Shown here: piece after piece, positions 16,467 through 26,291 of the stretch
Layout: each line of letters begins with the position of its first letter
Position numbering within the stretch: the first letter of the stretch is position 1
Source of the DNA: Jatrophihabitans sp. GAS493
GTDB lineage: Bacteria > Actinomycetota > Actinomycetes > Mycobacteriales > Jatrophihabitantaceae
Direction: 5' to 3'
DNA: 64,000 bases
NCBI RefSeq assembly: GCF_900230215.1
Contig: NZ_LT907982.1
Location: 682,001 to 746,000 of the forward strand
The notes under the pieces: generated by a model
The model's input: the letters and a program-made list of their open reading frames with translations, nothing else
Told to the model about the DNA's origin: nothing
Databases searched by the model: none
Made by a program: the position numbers and the translations under genes

Positions 16467-18488
16467 GTGCATTTGCCTATGAGCGATCTGATCGATGGCC
16501 TCACCGTGGCCGGAAAGCGGCGACATGACCAGTCGTGGGGAGATTGGCGGCAGGCCGATTCCTTCGATGCCGCAGTCTCGGTTCTGACTGAGGACTACCT
16601 GTCCGGCACTGACGAGAACGTGCAGGCCGATCGCGTTGACATGGTGGCGGCGACCTTCGGGCTTGATCTGATCGATGCCGGACTGCTGTGGTCCATCGCC
16701 GCCCCCGACCTGGACGCGTCGGTCGCGCTGGCCTACGGGGCGCTGCGCGATAGCGGCGGCACGAGTGCGGCAACGGTGGCGCTGGCCCTGGAACTCGCGG
16801 CCATTCCCACCAATTCACGCGAGGCGTTCGCTCGGCTTGGCCCTGACTCACCACTCTCCGCTCATGGCCTGATCGAAGTCATCGAGGGCGACACCTGGCT
16901 GACCAGCACGCTGCGAACCCCCAACATCGTCACGGCCACTCTGGCCGGAGCCGAGCCGAAGGATCAGCTCGTCAGTCGCCTGCAGTGCACCCTGAGCCCG
17001 CTGTCGCTGCCCGGCGGGATTCAGGTTCAGCGAGCCCTGCAGCAGGGTGAGCCACTGATCTGGATCCATGCCCCATCCGGGAGTGCCGGCGATTCGATGG
17101 CCGCCGGTGCCGTCGAGGCGACCGGACAGGGATGGCTGGCGATCGATGCCCGGCGCTGTACGGCGGCCGCCACATCGACATCGGCGAACCGAATTGTGCG
17201 CGGAGTGCTGGGCGAAGCTATGGCCCGCGCGGCTCGCGTGGCCGGTTTGCGTGGACGCGCACTCATCGTCATCGGTGGCGAGCACCTGGCGGAGGCGGCC
17301 GTCGACGGAGATCTGGACGCTTTCGCCGTACTCGCCGCGGCAGCGATCCCGGTGGTGATCGTCGGTGCGACCGCCTGGACGTCCAGCTGGATGACCCGGC
17401 GCCCGCTGACGGTGACCGCCGAGCCACTTACCGCCGCGGAGCGGATTGAGCTCTGGGGCCGCGAAGTCGGTCCGATGGTCGAGCGCGACCACGCGCTGCG
17501 CCAGAATCTGGCCGGTCTGCGGCTCAGTCCGGAGGATGTCGCTGAGACGGCTCGGTACGCCCGGCTACTGGCCGCCAGTCAGGCTCGCGAACTCGATGCC
17601 GCGACGGTGCGGGAGGCCGCCCGGGAGATCGGCGGATCGCGCAGCGCCCGGGGCGGGCGGGTGCGCACCGATCCCGTCGGAGGTGAAGGGCCGACCTACG
17701 ACGACCTCCTGCTTCCGGAGCGCGCGATCGCACCGATCCGGCAGCTGGTGACCTGGGCGCGTCACCGCAACGAGGTGACCGCCCATGGCCCGCTGCGGCA
17801 CCGTGGGCGCGGGCTCACGGCGCTCTTCGCGGGCAGCCCCGGAACCGGCAAGACGCTGGCGGCCCACGTCGTCGCCGAACAGCTTTCGATGGAACTCTTC
17901 CAGGTCGATCTCGTGGGAATTGTGGACAAGTACATCGGCGAGACCGAGAAGAATCTGGAGCGGGTCTTCCGCGCGGCCGAGTCACTCGACGTGGTTCTCT
18001 TCTTCGACGAGGCCGACGCGCTCTTCGGCAGCCGATCCGAGGTCAGCGACGCTCACGATCGCTACGCCAATCAAGAGGTCGCATACCTACTTCAGCGCAT
18101 GGAGCAGTTCGACGGTGTCACGATTCTGGCCACCAACCTGCGCGGGAATCTCGACCGCGCATTCTCCCGCCGGATGAGCTTCATCGTCCACTTCCCGGAC
18201 CCGGATCCCGAGACCCGCAGACGGCTCTGGCACCATCACCTCGCCCAGATCACGCTCGATGCCGACGATCCGGTTCGCGTCGCCAACCTGGGTGACGAAC
18301 TTGCCCTCACCGGCGGCGATATCCGCAATATCGTGCTGGCCGCGACCTACGACGCGACGGCGGCCGGCGAACCGGTTGGGATGCGCCACATCGTCGCCGC
18401 CACCACGAGCGAGTTTCAGAAACTCAGCCGAGTGCTACCCGAAGATGCGCTGCGGCGCCTCTACGCGCGGCGGGATGACGAGAACTAG
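16467..18488 (+). CDS. AAA+ ATPase of the contractile-injection-system (Afp15-like) type
   Basis: The product is 673 aa from GTG 16467, which has GAGGTG at 16455-16460; ATG 16479 is an alternative. The first ~420 residues are an uncharacterised helical region with a degenerate ATPase-like domain. The C-terminal AAA+ module has Walker A GSPGTGKT (17830-17853), Walker B VVLFFDEADALFG, sensor TILATN and paired arginines SRRM. The stretch KYIGETEKNL plus HDRYANQEVAYLLQRME is characteristic of the CDC48-like ATPases found in extracellular contractile injection loci. No sheath, tube or baseplate gene lies in the window, so this copy appears to work with the upstream 644-aa protein. Confidence 0.85.
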   Translation: MHLPMSDLIDGLTVAGKRRHDQSWGDWRQADSFDAAVSVLTEDYLSGTDENVQADRVDMVAATFGLDLIDAGLLWSIAAPDLDASVALAYGALRDSGGTSAATVALALELAAIPTNSREAFARLGPDSPLSAHGLIEVIEGDTWLTSTLRTPNIVTATLAGAEPKDQLVSRLQCTLSPLSLPGGIQVQRALQQGEPLIWIHAPSGSAGDSMAAGAVEATGQGWLAIDARRCTAAATSTSANRIVRGVLGEAMARAARVAGLRGRALIVIGGEHLAEAAVDGDLDAFAVLAAAAIPVVIVGATAWTSSWMTRRPLTVTAEPLTAAERIELWGREVGPMVERDHALRQNLAGLRLSPEDVAETARYARLLAASQARELDAATVREAAREIGGSRSARGGRVRTDPVGGEGPTYDDLLLPERAIAPIRQLVTWARHRNEVTAHGPLRHRGRGLTALFAGSPGTGKTLAAHVVAEQLSMELFQVDLVGIVDKYIGETEKNLERVFRAAESLDVVLFFDEADALFGSRSEVSDAHDRYANQEVAYLLQRMEQFDGVTILATNLRGNLDRAFSRRMSFIVHFPDPDPETRRRLWHHHLAQITLDADDPVRVANLGDELALTGGDIRNIVLAATYDATAAGEPVGMRHIVAATTSEFQKLSRVLPEDALRRLYARRDDEN

Positions 18489-18538
18489 CCGGTGAGTGCG
18501 GCCCACGGCTGAAACTTGAAATCCGGGTACCTACCCAC

Positions 18539-18769
18539 TTGAATGCACTCAACACCCTCTGGACTGAGATGGAGATCGTGGAACCGGATGACCGCCTGGT
18601 TCGCGCCGCCGCCGACATTGCGCTGACCCACGGACTGCGTGGCTACGACGCGATTCACTGCGCGTCCGCTCAGCAAGTTGCCGACGACGATCTGTTGGCT
18701 GCGGCTGGCGACGCACGCCTGCTCAGCGCGTGGATGGAATCGGGCACCTCAACCCACGACACGAATTAA
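18539..18769 (+). pseudogene. C-terminal remnant of a PIN-domain (VapC-like) toxin
   Basis: This frame encodes about 76 residues matching only the second half of a PIN-domain ribonuclease: a helix followed by LRGYDAIHCASAQQV and DDDLLAAAGDARLLSAW, which hold the late acidic residues of the active site. The N-terminal half with the first catalytic Asp is missing, and the frame upstream does not restore it. No antitoxin is adjacent. It is best read as a decayed vapC left at the edge of the conflict island. Confidence 0.65.
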
Positions 18770-18802
18770 CCGTGAGGGCATCAGTCAAGTAGGGGCGGCG
18801 AG

Positions 18803-19276
18803 ATGGTAGATCTACGCTTACCCGTGCGGTCTCTCCGTCTCGAAAGGATCATCAACGCTTCCGTCCAAGAATGCTTCGACCTGTCACTGTCGGTAGATGC
18901 CCACACGGCGTCGATGGGTCTGTCAGATGAACGAGCGATCTCGGGCGTAACGAGCGGGACCATGAAGATGGGTGAGAGTGGGACGTGGCACGCGCGCCAC
19001 TTCGGGCTTCCGTTCCGCATGATGTCGATGATCACCGCGTTCGAGCGCCCAACGCGCTTCGTTGACGAGCAAACACGAGGACCGTTTCGCTTCGGGTGGC
19101 ACGAGCACACCCTCGAAGCGCAGGAATCTGGAGCCACACTCATGGTGGACAGGGTGGAATTCAAGTCCTCGCTCGCGCCACTCGGGACCACCGCCGACCG
19201 CGTCGTGCTCGACAAGTACATGCACAACCTTCTACGTCAACGAAACGATTGGCTCAAGGTTGCGCTGGCGGGATGA
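18803..19276 (+). CDS. SRPBCC (START-like) family protein
   Basis: A 157-aa protein with the START/Bet v 1-like pattern: a first strand LERIINASVQECFDLSLSVDAHTASM, a central GESGTWHARHFGLPFRMMSMITAFERPTRFVDEQTRGPF and a C-terminal helix. Such proteins bind hydrophobic ligands or lipids in a deep cavity. A purine-rich ribosome-binding site (AGGGGCGGCGAG) precedes ATG 18803. The neighbourhood does not indicate a ligand. Confidence 0.8.
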   Translation: MVDLRLPVRSLRLERIINASVQECFDLSLSVDAHTASMGLSDERAISGVTSGTMKMGESGTWHARHFGLPFRMMSMITAFERPTRFVDEQTRGPFRFGWHEHTLEAQESGATLMVDRVEFKSSLAPLGTTADRVVLDKYMHNLLRQRNDWLKVALAG

Positions 19277-19362
19277 CGGCCGAGCTACCCTGGCTCGCCA
19301 CATGGACTCACGTTCCGTGAGGCGGAGCGACGACTACGTGGGGCCGCGCCCTCATTCGATGG

Positions 19363-19560
19363 TCAGCAGGTCCAACCGCCGGTGCGGTCGCTAAGGGGCA
19401 ACGCACACTGATTGATGGTGTGTGAGCTTCTGGACCGCCAGTCCTCGTACTTGTTGCTGGCCGGTGCAGCTGCGAGGAGCAGAGTCGCACTGGCGAGCAG
19501 GCCGATGATCCAGAACGTGCGACGACGGGAAGTGCCAACATCGGTAATGTCAGCCATCAT
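19363..19560 (-). pseudogene. Truncated paralogue of the downstream secreted protein
   Basis: Sixty-five residues from ATG 19560 (or 19557): a short basic N-terminus, a hydrophobic segment (FWIIGLLASATLLLAAA) and a tail INQCALPLSDRTGGWTC that ends at a stop. That tail parallels AIQCTKKPAERSGAWAC in the 260-aa protein encoded at 19839-20621, where the domain continues for 180 more residues. It therefore looks like a truncated copy, although a short functional membrane peptide cannot be excluded. It overlaps the end of the 92-aa gene by about 11 bases. Confidence 0.5.
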
Positions 19561-19828
19561 TATGTCCCCGTCGTAACGGTACAAGGTCCTGAATTTCTTC
19601 GGAGAAAATAAGTACATTGGGGCACCGGTCCGACGCCCATTCGATCACGTCGGCCTGCGGCCCGATAAATTCCTCGTGGCCGTTGTTTGCGTCTTGAGCC
19701 CAGACAGCGCGCCAGTCGCTGGAGCGCCCGACCGGTTGGAGCACGACGTTTGGAGTGAAGTCGGGGTTGGGGCTAGGTTCAGCGAGCGCGTCGCCGTCGG
19801 TGACAAAATCCTGATAAGGGATTTTCAT
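19550..19828 (-). CDS. Small protein of unknown function
   Basis: A 92-aa protein starting MKIPYQDFVTDGD, without signal peptide or membrane segment. It contains DWRAVWAQDANNGHEEFIGPQADVIEWASDRCP, a compact acidic segment of the sort found in small actinobacterial immunity or accessory proteins, but I do not recognise the family. It lies 10 bases downstream of the 260-aa secreted-protein gene and overlaps the truncated paralogue, so the three form a small operon in a lower-GC patch. Confidence 0.5.
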   Translation of the reverse strand: MKIPYQDFVTDGDALAEPSPNPDFTPNVVLQPVGRSSDWRAVWAQDANNGHEEFIGPQADVIEWASDRCPNVLIFSEEIQDLVPLRRGHNDG

Positions 19829-19838
19829 GAGTTAGAGC

Positions 19839-20621
19839 CTATCCGTTGTAACCGGCGGCGGCGTAGCTGCCGGGGAGGGCAGAAGCGGTGGAGAACCGGT
19901 AGATCGCCTTGTCTGGTGCGTGCATGACTGGACTTCGTTGATACGCCCACCAGTACCCTTCGTACCCTGACAGCTTCCACGACGTCTCGATCACCATGTT
20001 GTGGTCGTAGTTGTGATTGTCGTACAGGTTGCATCCGCCGGGGTAGCTGACCAGGTAGCTGGCCGAGGCGGCCGGCCTCGTGTTTGGACCGCATGAATGC
20101 ACAAGCGATCCGCCGTTGGCTTTGCCAACGGCACCGTTATACAAGGCCCCACTGAAGATGGTGTTGACCGTGTAGTTCGAGTTACGTGATTGCACCGGGG
20201 AGGCGACGGTTTGGGCACCGGTGAGGTGCCACTCGATGAGAATATGTTCGTTGCCGAGGACTTTGGCACCGATTCCGTAGGTGATCGTCGTGGTGTTGAA
20301 CTCAGCGAAGAAGTCATTGAAGACTGTCCAGCAGCCGTGGTTGTCGCAGAACACCGAGCGTGATGGTGTGGCGTCTGGTGAGACACTGGGGGTTGCAACG
20401 GAGGACGTGTCGATGCAGGCCCAAGCGCCGGATCGTTCGGCTGGCTTCTTGGTGCACTGGATGGCAGGCGTCGCACCACTGGGGCTGGCGAAGTCGGTGT
20501 AGGGCACCGCGCTGATGGATGTCGCCGAAGCCACGGTTGTCAGGGTGCCGGAAATGGCGATCACGGCGACGCAGACGGCGATGATCAGATAGCGAATTGT
20601 GAACCTCTTCTGCCGTGGCAT
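19839..20621 (-). CDS. Secreted protein of unknown function
   Basis: A 260-aa protein with a clear Sec signal peptide (basic MPRQKRFTIR then a hydrophobic stretch, cleavage near ASATS). The mature part has six cysteines, at roughly positions 56, 68, 92, 97, 177 and 197, that could form three disulfides. The second half is rich in Asn, Tyr and Gly (YDNHNYDHNMVIETSW, GYEGYWWAYQ). No catalytic motif is evident and the family is not recognised. Base composition is lower in GC than the flanks, which suggests a separate origin. Confidence 0.7.
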   Translation of the reverse strand: MPRQKRFTIRYLIIAVCVAVIAISGTLTTVASATSISAVPYTDFASPSGATPAIQCTKKPAERSGAWACIDTSSVATPSVSPDATPSRSVFCDNHGCWTVFNDFFAEFNTTTITYGIGAKVLGNEHILIEWHLTGAQTVASPVQSRNSNYTVNTIFSGALYNGAVGKANGGSLVHSCGPNTRPAASASYLVSYPGGCNLYDNHNYDHNMVIETSWKLSGYEGYWWAYQRSPVMHAPDKAIYRFSTASALPGSYAAAGYNG

Positions 20622-20979
20622 AGCCCCTCCAAGCTGTGTCGGCGCGGCAGTCGCAGTGTCGAAGCCGCGGTGCCGGAGTGGGAAGAGACTTACATAGACT
20701 GCTACCGCTAGTCAAGACACGAACACCCATAGTTCCCGCGCCTGCGCTGGGCCTACGGAATCTCCGAGCTAGCTGCCAAGCATCGGAGACGCCCGATCTA
20801 CGGCAGTGCGGGTCCGTCGTTTGCGACGGGGGAGTTTCCTCCCGAGATCCGGCAAGAAGACTTCCCCGATTCCGACCGAGCAAGTGGCCGCTCATCACGG
20901 TGTCGCACGACGACCCACACCGGTCAGTTCGCCGAGAGCGATCACCCCTGGGAGCCGGAACAACGACCCCGCCGCCGGA
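20622..20979. other. Non-coding region between the secreted-protein gene and lon
   Basis: About 360 bases without a supportable gene. It must contain the promoter of the leftward secreted-protein gene and the distal promoter of lon. Short open frames here lack ribosome-binding sites and actinobacterial codon bias. The only strong regulatory signal is the HAIR repeat at its right end, listed separately. Confidence 0.5.
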
Positions 20980-21000
20980 CTTGAGCCTCTATGACTCAAT
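20980..21000 (+). promoter_or_regulatory. HAIR-type HspR operator upstream of lon
   Basis: CTTGAGC (20980-20986), a 7-base spacer, and ACTCAAT (20994-21000) match the HAIR consensus CTTGAGT-N7-ACTCAAG at 12 of 14 arm positions with exact spacing. HspR represses dnaK, clpB and, in Streptomyces, lon through this element. It overlaps an upstream in-frame ATG at 20991, which supports translation starting at 21021 instead. Confidence 0.85.
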
Positions 21001-21020
21001 TCCCTGAAGGGGACAAGTAC

Positions 21021-23357
<2,337 letters not shown>

Positions 23358-23389
23358 CCCTCCACCTAGCCCTCCACCTAGCCCTCCAC
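23358..23389 (+). repeat. 12-base tandem repeat carrying in-frame stops after lon
   Basis: Directly after the lon stop, the unit CCCTCCACCTAG occurs twice (23358-23369 and 23370-23381), then a third partial copy. The period of four codons puts each TAG in the lon frame, giving backup stop codons. Confidence 0.8.
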
Positions 23390-23432
23390 TTTTGGCACAG
23401 CGACAGGGACTATCCCTGTCGCTGTGCCAAAA
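23390..23432. terminator. Perfect 20-bp hairpin terminator after lon
   Basis: Arms 23390-23409 and 23413-23432 are perfect reverse complements of 20 bases with a 3-base CTA loop. The left arm begins TTTT and the right arm ends AAAA, so the structure could terminate transcription in both directions. It ends 30 bases before the GNAT start codon. Confidence 0.85.
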
Positions 23433-23462
23433 CCGGTTGGGGTGGCGGCTTACGCTCTCCCC

Positions 23463-23927
23463 ATGCCCGACCCGAATTGGATCGTCACCGACCTCCGCCC
23501 CACCGATCACGACACCTGGCAGCGGCTCTACACCGGTTACTGCGACTTCTACGAGGTGCCGGCCAACGCGGAGAAGCTAGACCGGGTCTGGGGCTGGCTC
23601 AACGACCCGACCCACGAGGTCAACGGGATCGTGGTGCGCAGACACGAGGACGCACCCGCGTCCGGGCTGGCTCACTATCGGGCCTTCGCCCGCCCGCTCC
23701 ACGGCGCCATCGGCTGCTACCTCGACGATCTCTTCGTCGCCCCGCAAGACCGAGGCAGCGGCGCGGTCGACGCACTACTGGCGCAACTGCGACACCTAGC
23801 TCGCACCAACGGCTGGGACGTGGTGCGCTGGATAACCTCCGACACCAACATCCGCGCCCGCACCGCCTACGACCGGGTGGCCACGGCCACCAACCTCATC
23901 ACCTACAACATGTCGCCGCAGGAATGA
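23463..23927 (+). CDS. GNAT-family N-acetyltransferase
   Basis: A 154-aa protein from ATG 23463; a longer frame would start inside the lon terminator. The GNAT fold is seen in the order WIVTDLRPTDHDTW, then a central strand IGCYLDDLFVAPQDRGSGAVDALL, which is the acetyl-CoA-binding motif A (R-G-x-G with a preceding LFV strand), and the late DVVRWITSDTNIRARTAYDRV. It would transfer an acetyl group to a small molecule or protein. It is coupled to the TMEM175 gene by an ATGA overlap. Confidence 0.9.
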   Translation: MPDPNWIVTDLRPTDHDTWQRLYTGYCDFYEVPANAEKLDRVWGWLNDPTHEVNGIVVRRHEDAPASGLAHYRAFARPLHGAIGCYLDDLFVAPQDRGSGAVDALLAQLRHLARTNGWDVVRWITSDTNIRARTAYDRVATATNLITYNMSPQE

Positions 23928-24559
23928 GCAGCGTCGACTCGCGCCCCACCAAGGCCCGGATGGAGGCGTTCAGTGACGGCGTCTTCGCCGTCGCGATCAC
24001 CCTGCTGGTGCTGGACATCAAGCTCCCCGAAGTCGACGCGCACGCCAGCCTCTGGCACGCGCTTGGGCACAACTGGTCGCACTACCTGGCCTACGCGATC
24101 AGCTTCCTGACGATCGGCGTCATGTGGGTCAACCACCACAACATGCTGCACACGGTTGAGTTCGCCGACCACGGCCTGCTGTACAGCAACCTCGGGCTGC
24201 TGGCCGTCATCGCCTTCATCCCGTTCCCGACGTCGGTGCTCTCGGAGTACGTGCGCGACGGCTCCTCCGAGCACCTGCAGGCGGCGGTCGGGCTCTACGG
24301 GCTCACCATGATCGCCCTCGGCACGACGTTCTCGCTGATGTGGCTGCACATCTACCATCACCCCGAGATCCGGCGGCGCGGCACGACGAACGCCCTTATC
24401 CGCAAGGACGTCCTGCGCTCCTGCGGCGGCACGGCCTGCTACGCGACGGGCACCCTGATCGGGATCTTCCTGCCCTACCTGGCCCTGGCCATCTTCGCCG
24501 GGCTGGTCGTTCTCTTCGCCGTCGCCCGGCCGGCGACGGCGCGAGCGACCGTCAGCTGA
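23924..24559 (+). CDS. TMEM175-family (DUF1211) membrane protein
   Basis: The ATG at 23924 overlaps the GNAT stop and gives 211 aa. The N-terminal segment RMEAFSDGVFAVAITLLVLDI is the TMEM175 signature, with FSDG in the first membrane helix. Six hydrophobic segments are present. Bacterial TMEM175 homologues are reported as potassium channels. A longer frame starting at 23477 is a shadow of the GNAT gene. It converges on the S4 gene with an 8-base overlap. Confidence 0.88.
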   Translation: MSSVDSRPTKARMEAFSDGVFAVAITLLVLDIKLPEVDAHASLWHALGHNWSHYLAYAISFLTIGVMWVNHHNMLHTVEFADHGLLYSNLGLLAVIAFIPFPTSVLSEYVRDGSSEHLQAAVGLYGLTMIALGTTFSLMWLHIYHHPEIRRRGTTNALIRKDVLRSCGGTACYATGTLIGIFLPYLALAIFAGLVVLFAVARPATARATVS

Positions 24560-24758
24560 CGAGCAGCTCCTCGACGCCGACCCGCACCCGGTCACCCCGC
24601 ACCAGCTGCCGACCCCGGCGAAGCTCCACCTCGGAGTTCACCAGAACCTCGCCCGAGGCCAGCAGTTCCTTCACGTCCGACCCGTTCTGAACCACGTCGG
24701 CCAGCTTCAGCAGCTGCCCGAGACGGATCGAGTTCTCCCTGATCGGCACCTCGCGCAT
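24552..24758 (-). CDS. S4-domain RNA-binding protein (YbcJ-like)
   Basis: The ATG at 24758 gives 68 aa consisting almost only of an S4 domain: IRLGQLLKLADVVQNGSDVKELLASGEVLVNSE followed by RRGRQLVRGDRV. YbcJ-like proteins bind structured RNA. It lies directly downstream of the FKBP gene (13-base gap) and overlaps the end of the convergent TMEM175 gene. Confidence 0.88.
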   Translation of the reverse strand: MREVPIRENSIRLGQLLKLADVVQNGSDVKELLASGEVLVNSEVELRRGRQLVRGDRVRVGVEELLVS

Positions 24759-24771
24759 TGCGCTAGTCCGC

Positions 24772-25140
24772 TTAACGGACGCCGAGCAGGTCAATGACGA
24801 AGATGAGTGTCTTTCCAGAGAGTCGGTGGCCCGACCCGGCCGGCCCGTAGGCCTTCTCCGGCGGGATGGTGAGCTGGCGACGGCCACCCACCTTCATGCC
24901 GGGGATGCCCTCCTGCCAACCCTGGATGAGTCCCTGCAGTGGGAACTCGATCGATTCGCCGCGGTTCCATGACGCGTCGAACTCGGCGCCGCTGTCGTGC
25001 TCGACACCGACGTAATGCACCTTGACCGTCGCGCCGGCTACCGCCTCAGCGCCTTCACCGACGACGATGTCCAGGATGTCGAGATCCTCGGGCGCATCTC
25101 CGGCTGGGAATTCGATGACTGGCTTCTCGAGATTTGTCAT
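24772..25140 (-). CDS. FKBP-type peptidyl-prolyl cis-trans isomerase
   Basis: The ATG at 25140 gives 121 aa, a single FKBP domain. The core VKVHYVGVEHDSGAEFDASWNRGESIEFPLQ, then LIQGWQEGIPGMKVGGRRQLTIPPEKAYG and the last strand LIFVIDLLGV keep the Tyr, Asp, Trp and Phe pocket residues of the family. It catalyses proline isomerisation in folding proteins. There is no signal peptide, so it acts in the cytosol. It is probably co-transcribed with the S4 gene. Confidence 0.95.
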   Translation of the reverse strand: MTNLEKPVIEFPAGDAPEDLDILDIVVGEGAEAVAGATVKVHYVGVEHDSGAEFDASWNRGESIEFPLQGLIQGWQEGIPGMKVGGRRQLTIPPEKAYGPAGSGHRLSGKTLIFVIDLLGVR

Positions 25141-25147
25141 GCCTCCA

Positions 25148-25618
25148 TCAAACCGCACGGGACGCATCGAGCAGACCCTGGGCCACCAGTAGTTCCATCA
25201 ACCGGATATCGGCCGGGGCCGTGATCGGGCCGTCGGAGAGGGCCAGCCAGCGCAGTTCGGCTATCTCCGACGCCGGGGCCGCCGGCGGCGAGCCGGGCAG
25301 CGGGTCGGCGAAGAAGCAGAGCATTCGCACCTGGCGCCCCTCGTGCACGCCATGGGCCGGCGCCTCGATGGTCGCGGCCAGGCGCAGCGACGACGGATCC
25401 AGCAGCACGCCCAGCTCCTCGCGCACCTCGCGCAGCAGCGCCTCGGCGTCACTCTCCCCCGGCTCGCGCTTGCCACCGGGGACGTAGAACGCGCTGTTGC
25501 CACGGGTGCGTACGTGCAGCAGCAGCCCGTCCCGCAGGCAGACCCAGGCCACCACGTCCAGCGGCGGCCGGCCGGCCGGTGGCTGCGCGTCCGGTACTTG
25601 CGCGTCGGGTGTCAGCAT
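25148..25618 (-). CDS. NUDIX hydrolase
   Basis: The ATG at 25618 gives 156 aa. The Nudix box is complete: GGKREPGESDAEALLREVREELG, with the catalytic REVREE core. The preceding VVAWVCLRDGLLLHVRTRGNSAFYVPGG is the standard lead-in strand. Members cleave nucleoside-diphosphate-linked substrates. The start overlaps the end of the frameshifted DUF218 gene, so the two were once coupled. Confidence 0.93.
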   Translation of the reverse strand: MLTPDAQVPDAQPPAGRPPLDVVAWVCLRDGLLLHVRTRGNSAFYVPGGKREPGESDAEALLREVREELGVLLDPSSLRLAATIEAPAHGVHEGRQVRMLCFFADPLPGSPPAAPASEIAELRWLALSDGPITAPADIRLMELLVAQGLLDASRAV

Positions 25619-26189
25619 CGGAACTGCAGCAGAGCCTTGGCGAAACCGGCCGTCTGATACAGGTACTGGTAGGCCCATTCGACCGGTGAGATCCGCTCCG
25701 AACTCGCCGCCACCATGCTGATCTGCGCGCCGTCGGTGCAGTTGTTCAGGATGAACCGGGCCCGCGTGATGTGGTACTTCGAGGTCACCACGGCGAGCGA
25801 CGTCCAGCCGTTCGCGCTGATCAGTTTCTGCAGCTCGCGCCCTCACCCCGCGTGGTCGGCGGGTCGGGGTGGAAGCAGTGCACGGTGATCCCGGCCGGCG
25901 GGTTCCGGCAGAGCGCGTTCGCCGCCCGCTGCTTGACGCTGTTCACCGAGATCACCAGATTCGTGGCTACGCCGTCGTCAAGCAGAGTCATCGCCTCCTT
26001 CAACCGCGCCGCACCGGGTGGGCCGAGCACGACCACCGCGTCGGCCTTCGTCGGCGAGTCCACCGAGGGGAAGACCAGCAGCATCGTGCAGGCCGCGAGC
26101 CAGACGGCCACCAGCGCGAGCAGCGCGACGAGCACCTTCCGGCGCCGGCTGAACCGGGCTCGCTCGGCGTTGTGTTCACCCCCCGGCAC
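25612..26189 (-). pseudogene. DUF218 (YdcF/SanA-like) gene with a frameshift
   Basis: The first 122 codons encode a membrane anchor (residues about 17-38) and the start of a DUF218 domain (DAVVVLGPPGAARLKEAMTLLDDG, NLVISVNS). The frame then stops at 25821. In another minus frame the domain goes on as LISANGWTSLAVVTSKYHITRARF and ends at 25612. A one-base deletion within about 25834-25846 (plus-strand CTCGCGCCCTC) would explain this, giving the conserved TTRGE helix when corrected. It is either a recent pseudogene or a sequencing error. Confidence 0.75.
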
Positions 26190-26291
26190 GACTTCAGGCT
26201 AGCCGGGCCGGTTTCCGCAGATCGCGCTGGGCGAACGCCGATCGGGTGCCCGGGCCTGCCGAAACCCGCCGATCCCGCTTAGGCTCGTAAG

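Noticed and set aside
16467-18488. Presence of a complete contractile injection system
   Set aside because: Only the ATPase is present; no sheath, tube, baseplate or spike gene could be identified in the window.
20991-21020. Upstream ATG as start of Lon
   Set aside because: It lies within the HAIR operator and lacks a ribosome-binding site, whereas ATG 21021 has GAAGGGG at good spacing.
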